A DNA stretch of 5,835 nt. Source: Bacteroidota bacterium (lineage in GTDB: Bacteria > Bacteroidota > Ignavibacteria > Ignavibacteriales > Ignavibacteriaceae). The notes beneath the pieces were generated by a model that saw nothing but the letters and a program-made list of their open reading frames with translations, did not search any database and was not told where the DNA came from. A program made the translations under genes and the position numbers. How positions within the stretch are numbered: position 1 is the first letter of the stretch; each line of letters opens with the position of its first letter. Of this stretch, positions 1 through 5,835 are shown piece by piece. The DNA lies in contig JAEXTR010000252.1 in NCBI GenBank assembly GCA_023406915.1, positions 1-5,835 of the forward strand. The letters run 5' to 3'.

Positions 1-2
1 CT

Positions 3-797
3 GATCCACTGCCATCATCAGATCAGGATATCAGAAGGCTTGTGGCAGAATCATTAAAGAGCAACAATATACGGTTTTTGCAAATTTCGGGAAATGCCCA
101 GTATCTAGTTCGTGGAGATCAGTTTTACGGTTTGAAATCTGTCGGACAGCTTTTCGAATTTGATTTAGTTTTTATCGCAACGGGGGCAGAACCAAATGTT
201 CAGCTTGCGCATTTATCCGGGCTAAAAATTACGGATCTAAACACTATTCAGGTTGATAACCGACTTCAGACCTCTGGATCAGGTATCTATGCTGCAGGTG
301 ATTGCATTGCTGTGATGGATTTTGTAATGAACCGTCCCAGGTATGATTTCCTTGCAACAACAGCTCAGAAAACAGGGCATATTTCTGGTGAAAATGCTGC
401 AGGTGGAAGGGTTGTATTTCCTGCACAAGTGAGGAACGTAAGCATGCGTGTACCGGGAGGATTTTTGCTGAGTGTGGGGATTTCTCAGGCTGATGCAGCA
501 TATCATGCAATTCCTTGCGCAGTAGTTTCCGCAACGGCGAACAGTCATGTACCGGTCATGCCATCCAGCAGAACAGTATATGGCAAACTTCTGATCCATA
601 AGAGCAGTAAACTGATACTTGGTGCCAGTTTCATGGGGGGAAGTGAGATTTCTGGATATGGAGATATGATTTCACTCATGATTAAGGGTAGAATCCCTGC
701 AATGCTACTGGAAGATGTAAGCTATAATTATACACCACCTCTGTCGCCATTTATCAACCTTCTTTCCATACTCGGAAAAAAGAGCAAACAGCTCTGA
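3..797 (+). CDS. FAD-dependent pyridine nucleotide-disulfide oxidoreductase, CoA-disulfide reductase/NADH oxidase-like (5' end missing)
   Basis: This is the C-terminal part of a two-dinucleotide-binding flavoprotein. The frame is open to the window's left edge, so the gene begins outside it. The GTG at 42 is an internal Val codon, because the residues before it (DPLPSSDQDIRRL) already fit the linker of the NAD-binding domain. Visible landmarks are ATGAEPN at 177-197, which closes the NAD domain, and IYAAGD at 285-302, the second FAD-contacting motif whose Asp binds the ribityl chain. After about 430 comes a dimerisation domain ending in YNYTPPLSP (from 723), comparable to the YAPPxSP segment near the C-terminus of CoA-disulfide reductases and NADH oxidases. 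The redox-active Cys of that family lies in the missing N-terminal part. NADH oxidase, CoA- or polysulfide reductase activity therefore cannot be distinguished. The Asp-Pro usually found just after the YAPP segment reads Asn-Leu here. The protein is probably cytosolic. The next gene follows 23 bases downstream on the same strand. Family confidence is high; substrate is unknown. Confidence 0.88.
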   Translation, partial: DPLPSSDQDIRRLVAESLKSNNIRFLQISGNAQYLVRGDQFYGLKSVGQLFEFDLVFIATGAEPNVQLAHLSGLKITDLNTIQVDNRLQTSGSGIYAAGDCIAVMDFVMNRPRYDFLATTAQKTGHISGENAAGGRVVFPAQVRNVSMRVPGGFLLSVGISQADAAYHAIPCAVVSATANSHVPVMPSSRTVYGKLLIHKSSKLILGASFMGGSEISGYGDMISLMIKGRIPAMLLEDVSYNYTPPLSPFINLLSILGKKSKQL

Positions 798-820
798 TTC
801 CACATCCTCCGGATTATGTT

Positions 821-1825
821 ATGAAATTCCAAATGTATTTGCTATTTCTTCTGATTCCCACAGTCTTATTTTCTCAAAGGCATCCAAATAGCCAGCTTGA
901 TTCAGTCTGGCGGGCTGGGATAACATACATCTCTGAAGAAAAATTTGATCTTGCTACAAGAGAGTTTATTAAAATTGAAAAATCATATCCCGATCTTCCT
1001 GTCAGCAGAATATATTTTGCAGCAATTGAGATGGTAAAAGCAAATGATCTGGGTAGATCATACCCAAAGGATATGATCGAGGCGCACCTCAATGTGGCTG
1101 AGGATAAGGCAAAGAAATTACTGGCAAAGAACCGGGGTGATATCTGGAACAATTATTTTTATGCACTTACCAAGGCATACCGTGCTTATTTCTATGCACT
1201 TCAGGAGGACTGGCTTTCAGCTTTTACGAACGGGTTGGAGTCGATAAATTACTTTCAAAAGTGCCTCGATATGGACCAACAGTTTTATGAATCGCATATT
1301 GCAATTCATTCCTACAACTATTGGAAAACAAGAAAGACCGAATTCCTGAGTTGGCTGCCTTTTGTTTCAGGTGATACAGGTCCTTCTGTTGCGTCCCTTG
1401 AAAGATATGTACATCAGGTACATTATAATCAGCTGTTAGCAATGACTTCATTACAATGGATATATATAGACCGTGGCGAATATAGAAAAGCTGTTGCACT
1501 GGGTGAAAAGGTAATAGAGAAATACCCTGGTAACCGGTATTTCCGTTGGGGGATTGCGCGTGCTTATGAAGGGTACAACAGGGATATGGCAGTAAAGGTG
1601 TACCTTGAGGTTTTGGCGTCATACAACCGGCAGGGTATCAAATCAAATATCAATGAGATTACCCTGAAGCACAAGATTGCAATGAATCTTAACGCATTAG
1701 GTAAGAAAGCAGAGGCGAAGCGATACTGTGAGGAGATACTGGCCGTTAAGAACCTGAACACCTATGAACGGGATGTGCTCTCTGACAGACTGAAAAGAGT
1801 TCAGGAATTGTATAGAGAATTGTGA
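821..1825 (+). CDS. Exported tetratricopeptide-repeat protein of unknown function
   Basis: This 334-residue protein begins with a signal-peptide-like segment: a short N-terminus with one Lys, a hydrophobic core at residues 6-17, and a probable signal peptidase I site near Phe-Ser-Gln (17-19). There is no lipobox Cys and no further membrane helix, so a periplasmic or envelope location is likely. The rest is helical with TPR-like units at about 26-57, 106-153, 200-236, 237-262 and 280-309. The clearest repeat contains DRGEYRKAVALGEKVIEKYPGN. Between units sits a distinctive segment with Tyr-Tx-Trp-type aromatics (SYNYWKT, 164-170) and WLPFVSGDTG (178-187), then ASLERYV. From memory, similar aromatic/LPF segments occur in uncharacterised TPR proteins of FCB-group bacteria; this was not checked by search. 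TPRs mediate protein-protein contacts, and no catalytic motif is visible. The ATG at 821 is chosen because it gives the complete signal peptide; the ATG at 816 is out of frame. No strong Shine-Dalgarno precedes it, so translation may depend on the upstream flavoprotein gene 23 bases away. Confidence 0.85.
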   Translation: MKFQMYLLFLLIPTVLFSQRHPNSQLDSVWRAGITYISEEKFDLATREFIKIEKSYPDLPVSRIYFAAIEMVKANDLGRSYPKDMIEAHLNVAEDKAKKLLAKNRGDIWNNYFYALTKAYRAYFYALQEDWLSAFTNGLESINYFQKCLDMDQQFYESHIAIHSYNYWKTRKTEFLSWLPFVSGDTGPSVASLERYVHQVHYNQLLAMTSLQWIYIDRGEYRKAVALGEKVIEKYPGNRYFRWGIARAYEGYNRDMAVKVYLEVLASYNRQGIKSNINEITLKHKIAMNLNALGKKAEAKRYCEEILAVKNLNTYERDVLSDRLKRVQELYREL

Positions 1826-1848
1826 TTTGGCGCACGAGGGCACAATTT
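1817..1848. repeat. Imperfect stem-loop (7-bp inverted repeat) across the TPR gene stop codon
   Basis: AATTGTG at 1818-1824 is the exact inverse complement of CACAATT at 1841-1847, and one G-T pair can be added outside. The loop is 16 bases. The left arm overlaps the TGA stop of the TPR gene. The stem is AT-rich and no continuous T-run follows, so it is at best a weak terminator or mRNA 3'-end structure for the upstream genes. A dyad operator for the downstream rel promoter, 24 bases further on, is also possible. Seen in sequence; function is speculation. Confidence 0.3.
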
Positions 1849-1871
1849 ATTAGGTATTTAATTCTCTTCTA

Positions 1872-1900
1872 TTGACTCTCTGTATTAAATTGTTTATAAT
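1872..1900 (+). promoter_or_regulatory. Near-consensus sigma-70 promoter for rel-ruvX
   Basis: The -35 hexamer TTGACT (1872-1877, five of six consensus bases) and the perfect -10 hexamer TATAAT (1895-1900) are separated by the optimal 17 bases. Transcription would start near 1906-1908, only about 17-19 bases before the rel ATG. The purine-rich AAGGAAAA at 1904-1911 overlaps the predicted start site and lies about 16 bases from the ATG, too far for a normal Shine-Dalgarno. The leader therefore appears very short with weak ribosome recruitment. This promoter separates rel-ruvX from the upstream pair. It rests on consensus match and spacing only. Confidence 0.75.
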
Positions 1901-1924
1901 GACAAGGAAAATAGACAGTGCACC

Positions 1925-4096
1925 ATGATTGACAGATTGAAATTAGAAGAACTCCTGAAACTGTGCCGCGAAAAGCTGCCAAAAGTAAGAGAAGACCTTG
2001 TTGAAAAGGCATACATATTCGCCTCTGAGAAGCATATTAATGATAGACGTGCATCGGGTGAACCATACTTCTGGCACCCATACGCAGTAGCAAAGATCCT
2101 CCTTGAAGAGGTTCCGATCGATGATGTTTGTGTGATATGCGGGCTACTTCATGATGTTGTAGAGGATAACAGGGAAGACTACGAATTGTACCGGATAGAA
2201 TCGATCTACAAAAATTTTGGTGAAGAGATCGGTATTATCGTTGATGGCCTCACGAAGATTAAGCAGCTCTTTGAGGGGAAAGATGTTTCGGAAGGGGAAA
2301 ACTTCAAAAAGCTGCTGATGTCCTCTTCTAAGGATATCAGAGTGATCATCGTTAAGTTTGCAGACCGCTTGCACAACATGCGCGAACTGGAATTTTTACC
2401 CCCTCTGAAGCGTAAAGAAATTGCTAAACAAACCCTCAATCTATTTGCTCCATTAGCCCACCGGTTCGGTCTCGGACGCATAAAGTGGGAATTGGAAGAC
2501 CTAGCCTTTAAAGAGATTAACCGATTAGCTTATGACGACATTCGTAAGAAGGTCAGTACGAAACGTTTCGAGCGGGAGGACTATATCGGTGAATTCATTA
2601 AACCAGTTGCAGTTCAGCTCAAGCAATATAGTATTATTGCCGAAATAACCGGAAGACCCAAACACCTGTACAGTATTTACAGGAAGATGATTCAGCAAAA
2701 CAAATCATTTGATGAAATCTACGATCTGTATGCAGTAAGAATCATACTTGAGTCTGAGCGCCCTGGCGACTGCTACACCGTGCTGGGTATTATACATACA
2801 ACATATCCGCCAATTCCCGACCGTTATAAAGATTATATCGCAATCCCAAAACTGAATAATTACCAATCAATTCACACTGCTGTAGTTGGTCCAGAAGGGA
2901 TGAAGGTTGAAGTGCAAATCCGTACCAGAAAAATGCACGAAATAGCTGAGAGTGGTGTGGGAGCACATTGGAAATACAAGGAGGCAAAGGTTGGGACAGA
3001 TCAGGCGATCAACAGTTATATCAACTGGATAAGAGACCTCCTCAAAGATGCGATCACCAGTGAAGCAGATGAGAAGGGAATACTGATTGATCATTTTAGA
3101 ATGGATGTTTTCCCTGACGAAATTTATGTGTTTACTCCGAAAGGGGAGGTGAAGAAACTTCCCAAACTCGCTACTCCTGTTGATTTTGCCTTTACTGTTC
3201 ACAGCAAGGTTGGGCATCACTGTATCGGCGCAAAGGTGAATGGGCGTATTGTTTCAATTGATCAGCCCCTGAAGGAAGGGGATACTGTGGAGATTCTTAC
3301 TTCCAAGAATCAACACCCCAACAAAAATTGGCTGAGGTTTATAAAAACGGCAAAAGCGCGCTCGGAGATTAACCGATGGATCAATAAAGAGGAGGAAGAA
3401 CAATTTCTCGTAGGACGGGAATTATGGGAAAAGAAGCTGAAGAAGCTGAAACTTGTTTTTGACCATCAGGAAGTTCAAAGGATAGCTACTTCATCGAAGT
3501 TTCTGAATGAGCGGCAGTTTTTTATTGCAATCGGTCAGGGCAAATTGAATCTTGATGAGATTCTTTCCTTATCCCAGAAGAAAGAAGAGAAAAAGGAAGA
3601 AGCACCACCAAATATTAATGAAAAGTTTCAGGAGTATGCACGAAATGTTGCCGGTGAGATCATTGTAGCCGGTGAAAATGCTCCAATGAAAATGTCATAT
3701 TCCAAATGCTGTAATCCGATTCCAGGAGATGATGTAGCCGGATACATTACAATTGGCGAGGGGATTAGTGTACACAGAAAAGTATGTCACAACCTTATTG
3801 ATATGGCACGGAAAGATCCAAACCGGGTTGTTGAGATTAGCTGGCCAAAGCTCGAAAACACATCATTTATTGTTGCTGTTCGGGTAACCGGTAAAGACCG
3901 CTCAGGTATACTTAATGATATCACACACGTAATTGTGAGCAATAGCAATACGAACATTAAATCTGTGAATATTGAATCATCCAACAATATGTTTGATGGT
4001 GTTGTTACTTTATATGTTCATAACCTCGATCACCTCTCAAGGATTATAGAGCGCCTGAAAAAGATTCAGGGGGTCTATGATGTGCACCGTATATGA
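1925..4096 (+). CDS. rel: Bifunctional (p)ppGpp synthetase/hydrolase, long RelA/SpoT homologue (Rel)
   Basis: Rel transfers pyrophosphate from ATP to GDP/GTP to make (p)ppGpp and also hydrolyses it, setting the stringent response at the ribosome. All long-RSH domains are present in 723 residues, a usual length. The HD hydrolase (about 20-200) keeps His51, the His76-Asp77 pair, Glu80-Asp81 and Asp147/Asn151 (FADRLHNM), so it should be active. The synthetase (about 243-352) has GRPKHLYSIYRKM, Asp267 in YDLYAVR, RYKDYIA at 300-306, YQSIHT and Glu329 in EVQIRT. The RxKD motif (300-303) is the version seen in bifunctional enzymes, not the ExDD of monofunctional RelA. A TGS domain follows (about 392-458). 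After a helical region and a charged Lys/Glu linker (551-560) comes the zinc-finger-type domain with Cys595-Cys596, His617 and Cys621, then an ACT domain (about 646-723). Compared with the streptococcal Rel as I remember it, about five extra residues lie between HDVVED and the next Phe-Gly. The gene has its own sigma-70 promoter and its stop overlaps the next start. Confidence 0.97.
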   Translation: MIDRLKLEELLKLCREKLPKVREDLVEKAYIFASEKHINDRRASGEPYFWHPYAVAKILLEEVPIDDVCVICGLLHDVVEDNREDYELYRIESIYKNFGEEIGIIVDGLTKIKQLFEGKDVSEGENFKKLLMSSSKDIRVIIVKFADRLHNMRELEFLPPLKRKEIAKQTLNLFAPLAHRFGLGRIKWELEDLAFKEINRLAYDDIRKKVSTKRFEREDYIGEFIKPVAVQLKQYSIIAEITGRPKHLYSIYRKMIQQNKSFDEIYDLYAVRIILESERPGDCYTVLGIIHTTYPPIPDRYKDYIAIPKLNNYQSIHTAVVGPEGMKVEVQIRTRKMHEIAESGVGAHWKYKEAKVGTDQAINSYINWIRDLLKDAITSEADEKGILIDHFRMDVFPDEIYVFTPKGEVKKLPKLATPVDFAFTVHSKVGHHCIGAKVNGRIVSIDQPLKEGDTVEILTSKNQHPNKNWLRFIKTAKARSEINRWINKEEEEQFLVGRELWEKKLKKLKLVFDHQEVQRIATSSKFLNERQFFIAIGQGKLNLDEILSLSQKKEEKKEEAPPNINEKFQEYARNVAGEIIVAGENAPMKMSYSKCCNPIPGDDVAGYITIGEGISVHRKVCHNLIDMARKDPNRVVEISWPKLENTSFIVAVRVTGKDRSGILNDITHVIVSNSNTNIKSVNIESSNNMFDGVVTLYVHNLDHLSRIIERLKKIQGVYDVHRI

Positions 4097-4539
4097 GTGA
4101 GAATATATTGGATTCTGGTGAGACTGAAAACAGAATACTTGCCATAGATTTTGGAATGAAGCGCGTGGGGGTTGCACTTACTGATCCGTCGAGAACGATT
4201 GCCTATCCATTTACGACGTTAGACAATGATCCTTTGCTCATACGAAATCTCAAGAGTATCGTAGAAGAAAAGGGGGTGGTATTAATTCTGATAGGTGATA
4301 CTGGAATGACGTACCAAGGAAAAAGTAAAATTGCTGATCAGTTTCAGCGATTTCTCCCAGCACTTAAAAAGAGCGTCCCATGTGAAATCATTATCAGGGA
4401 CGAGATGTATACCTCAAAAATGGCAAGCGAGCGGATTCTGGTGAGTGTTCCGGGTAAAATGAAACGCAGAGATAAATCCCTCATAGATCGGAATGCTGCC
4501 TGCATTCTGTTAGAAGACTATCTGCGTGAAACCAGTTAA
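4093..4539 (+). CDS. ruvX: RuvX/YqgF-family RNase H-fold protein (pre-16S rRNA processing nuclease-like)
   Basis: This 148-residue cytosolic protein has the RNase H-like fold of the YqgF family, implicated in maturing the 5' end of 16S rRNA in E. coli and annotated as a putative Holliday-junction resolvase. The three acidic landmarks are Asp19 in AIDFGMKRVGVAL, Asp103-Glu104 in RDEMYTS, and Asp132 in IDRNAACILL. Two conserved stretches are altered. The usual Gly-Leu-Pro after the second strand reads IGDTGMTYQG (67-76), and the DERxT(S/T) motif has Met at the Arg position. The N-terminus carries about 13 residues before the first strand, slightly longer than many relatives. The ATG lies in the ATGA overlap with the rel stop codon and no good Shine-Dalgarno is close (AGGGGG at 4068-4073 is about 19 bases away). 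Translation is thus probably coupled to rel. Family assignment is strong; retained nuclease activity is inferred from the acidic residues. Confidence 0.92.
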   Translation: MSENILDSGETENRILAIDFGMKRVGVALTDPSRTIAYPFTTLDNDPLLIRNLKSIVEEKGVVLILIGDTGMTYQGKSKIADQFQRFLPALKKSVPCEIIIRDEMYTSKMASERILVSVPGKMKRRDKSLIDRNAACILLEDYLRETS

Positions 4540-4546
4540 AGTATCA

Positions 4547-5812
4547 TCAGAAGCTTAATGGTGTAACAGCTATTCCTACCAAAAACCGCTTCATTGAGTC
4601 TGTTTTAAACGGCACTTGCAATTCAATCTCATACCGATAAAAATCTTCACTAACGGGTTGGACAGTAATATCGTTTTCAGTTGTGAGGATACCTTTGTCC
4701 CGGTACACCTGACGAATCCGGTTACTTATGGTTTGGATGTGTTCACCGAGCGATTCCATCACCGATTTGTCCAGAGTTTCTGATTGAGGATGGCTGCTAA
4801 TAGAGATAAGATCGCGTCTTGCTCCAGTTATGAAAAGAGAAATCCGGATGTTTTCCTGAGATTCGAGTAATTCTGCAATTGCCACAACCTCTTTAGGGAT
4901 CAATTCAATAAACTTTTTATCAAGATCATATACTTCCTCAGTGTTGGCAACGCCGAGAGTCTGTTTTACTGCATCAACCAAGGGTTCCCGCATACCCTGC
5001 GTGAGTGCTTTCAGGATATTGGTGATAGAATCAAATCCCAGAATTTTTTGAGAAAAGTCACGGATAAACTGCACCTGATCGGTTGATTTGATTATTGCAC
5101 CGTCAAAGAATAGCTTCAGATCCTCTGGTACAATCCCATCCTGATTCAGCAGATACATTTCCGCATTCAATTCATTGTTAATTTCGGCAATTTTTCGGGC
5201 GAGTAAACGTTCGTTAATAATGGATAAACCTTTTCCAAGGATTACTATTGCGGGACTCTCTTTTACGAACTCCGACAGACCTTCAGCGCCATTCAATGCG
5301 GTGATCACATTAAAACGATCACCAAAGATGTCCATAAAATAAGAAGTGAAATGCACATCCGCTTCCACAAGAAGGATTTTCCTATCGTAAACAGTTTGCA
5401 AAGAGTTAGAGAAGGTGCGTTGCTTTTTCTTGTTTGCAGCCGAATGACGAGTCATGAGACTTCTTACTCTTCTCGCAATATCTTCACCCTCAAAAGGCTT
5501 TAATATATAGTCTGAGATTCCGAGAGCGATCATTTCCCTGACGAGTTGCTTATCACCATAGGCGGTTAAAACCATGACCATTACATCATGGTATGTGGGG
5601 TCAGACCTGAGTGCTTCGAGGAATTCTTTCCCGTTCATGATTGGCATTGCCACATCGAGCATAATGAGGTCAGGCTGAAATTCAGAAAAAACAGTAAGAC
5701 CTTCCACACCGTCCTTCGCCTCCCGGATTTCAAACTTAAACTTCTTTTCGAGAGTATGGCGGATTGCTATACGTGCAGCTTCATTATCTTCGACGATAAG
5801 CACTTTTTTCAA
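4547..5812 (-). CDS. Response regulator with canonical receiver, degenerate second receiver and possible CheX-like C-terminal domain
   Basis: This 421-residue protein starts with a complete receiver domain (1-120): acidic pair Glu8-Asp9, phospho-acceptor Asp53 in MLDVAMPIMNG, Thr83 in LTAYGD and Lys105-Pro106 in LKPF. After a basic linker (about 121-140) a second receiver-like domain (143-256) begins KILLVEAD. It has Gly193 in place of the phospho-acceptor Asp and Asn223 where Thr/Ser is expected, but keeps Lys242; it is probably a non-phosphorylated pseudo-receiver. The remaining residues (about 260-421) contain no HTH, GGDEF, EAL, HD-GYP or histidine-kinase motif. Their pattern (helix, strands around IRISLFITG, long helix 347-370, closing strands ELQVPF and FLVGIAVTP) faintly recalls CheX/CheC phosphatases. 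A role in chemotaxis or two-component signalling is inferred; partner kinase and output are unknown. The TTG start is chosen because residue 1 begins the first receiver strand and GGAGA lies 6 bases upstream; the first internal Met (51) would delete half the receiver. It converges on ruvX, stops 7 bases apart. Confidence 0.88.
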   Translation of the reverse strand: MKKVLIVEDNEAARIAIRHTLEKKFKFEIREAKDGVEGLTVFSEFQPDLIMLDVAMPIMNGKEFLEALRSDPTYHDVMVMVLTAYGDKQLVREMIALGISDYILKPFEGEDIARRVRSLMTRHSAANKKKQRTFSNSLQTVYDRKILLVEADVHFTSYFMDIFGDRFNVITALNGAEGLSEFVKESPAIVILGKGLSIINERLLARKIAEINNELNAEMYLLNQDGIVPEDLKLFFDGAIIKSTDQVQFIRDFSQKILGFDSITNILKALTQGMREPLVDAVKQTLGVANTEEVYDLDKKFIELIPKEVVAIAELLESQENIRISLFITGARRDLISISSHPQSETLDKSVMESLGEHIQTISNRIRQVYRDKGILTTENDITVQPVSEDFYRYEIELQVPFKTDSMKRFLVGIAVTPLSF

Positions 5813-5818
5813 GGGATT

Positions 5819-5823
5819 TCTCC
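5819..5823 (-). promoter_or_regulatory. Shine-Dalgarno sequence supporting the TTG start of the response-regulator gene
   Basis: On the - strand, GGAGA is followed by six bases (AATCCC) and then TTG. The spacing is near ideal and the encoded N-terminus (KKVLIVEDN) is the expected beginning of a receiver domain. Together these support the non-ATG start. It also shows that this genome uses Shine-Dalgarno recognition for at least one gene. Confidence 0.75.
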
Positions 5824-5835
5824 GAGTATATGTAG

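Noticed and set aside
42..44. GTG at 42 as the start of the flavoprotein gene
   Set aside because: The reading frame continues upstream to the window edge with family-like residues, and the N-terminal FAD domain is missing; it is an internal Val.
776..795. AGAGC-AAACA-GCTCT hairpin, which on the - strand would be followed by a T-run
   Set aside because: The stem is only 5 bp, and there is no - strand gene nearby for it to terminate; on the + strand there is no T-run.
1818..1838. TGTGA-N6-GCACG resembling a CRP/FNR-family operator upstream of the rel promoter
   Set aside because: Only the left half-site matches well; the right half has about three of five consensus bases, and no CRP-family regulator is known for this organism.
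2867..3220. Long - strand open frames opposite rel and opposite the other + strand genes
   Set aside because: They are shadows of strongly conserved genes, with no recognisable domains or ribosome sites.
4489..4509. Hairpin GAATGC-TGCCT-GCATTC (6 bp plus a wobble and one more pair) within ruvX, possible terminator for the convergent gene
   Set aside because: No T-run follows on either strand, and the bases encode the conserved Asn-Ala-Ala-Cys-Ile-Leu stretch of RuvX, so coding constraint explains it.
5825..5830. TATACT on the - strand as a -10 element for the response-regulator gene
   Set aside because: The -35 region lies outside the window, and the start point would fall inside the Shine-Dalgarno, so a chance match is likely.

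Overview
This window looks like an ordinary bacterial chromosome segment of moderate GC content. It holds five protein-coding genes packed with short gaps: four on the + strand and one convergent gene on the - strand. I see no mobile element, CRISPR array, tRNA or rRNA. The source is uncertain. The exported TPR protein, whose signal peptide ends in a Ser-Gln cleavage-like site, hints at the Fibrobacterota-Chlorobiota-Bacteroidota side of the tree or related candidate phyla. Against Bacteroidota proper, there is a near-consensus sigma-70 promoter (TTGACT, 17-bp spacer, TATAAT) and a clear Shine-Dalgarno sequence before one gene. Phylum assignment is inference only.

Left part (1-1825): the 3' portion of a flavin-dependent pyridine-nucleotide disulfide oxidoreductase of the CoA-disulfide reductase / NADH oxidase type enters from the left edge. 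It is followed 23 bases later by a gene for an exported TPR-repeat protein of unknown function. The two may be co-transcribed.

Middle (1826-4539): a 99-base intergenic gap holds a weak inverted repeat and a textbook promoter. This promoter drives a full-length bifunctional RelA/SpoT homologue (rel), which makes and degrades the alarmone (p)ppGpp. The rel stop codon overlaps by four bases (ATGA) the start of a RuvX/YqgF-family RNase H-fold protein, implicated in 16S rRNA 3'-end maturation. The pair is therefore probably a translationally coupled operon linking nutrient-stress signalling with ribosome biogenesis or nucleic-acid processing.

Right part (4540-5835): a convergent 421-residue response-regulator-like protein ends only 7 bases from the ruvX stop. 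It starts at a TTG codon behind a good Shine-Dalgarno sequence. It has a canonical phosphorylatable receiver, a second degenerate receiver lacking the phospho-acceptor Asp, and a C-terminal domain that faintly resembles the CheX/CheC phosphatase fold. This is the least conventional gene here and the best candidate for follow-up. I do not see convincing evidence of an entirely new multi-gene system.
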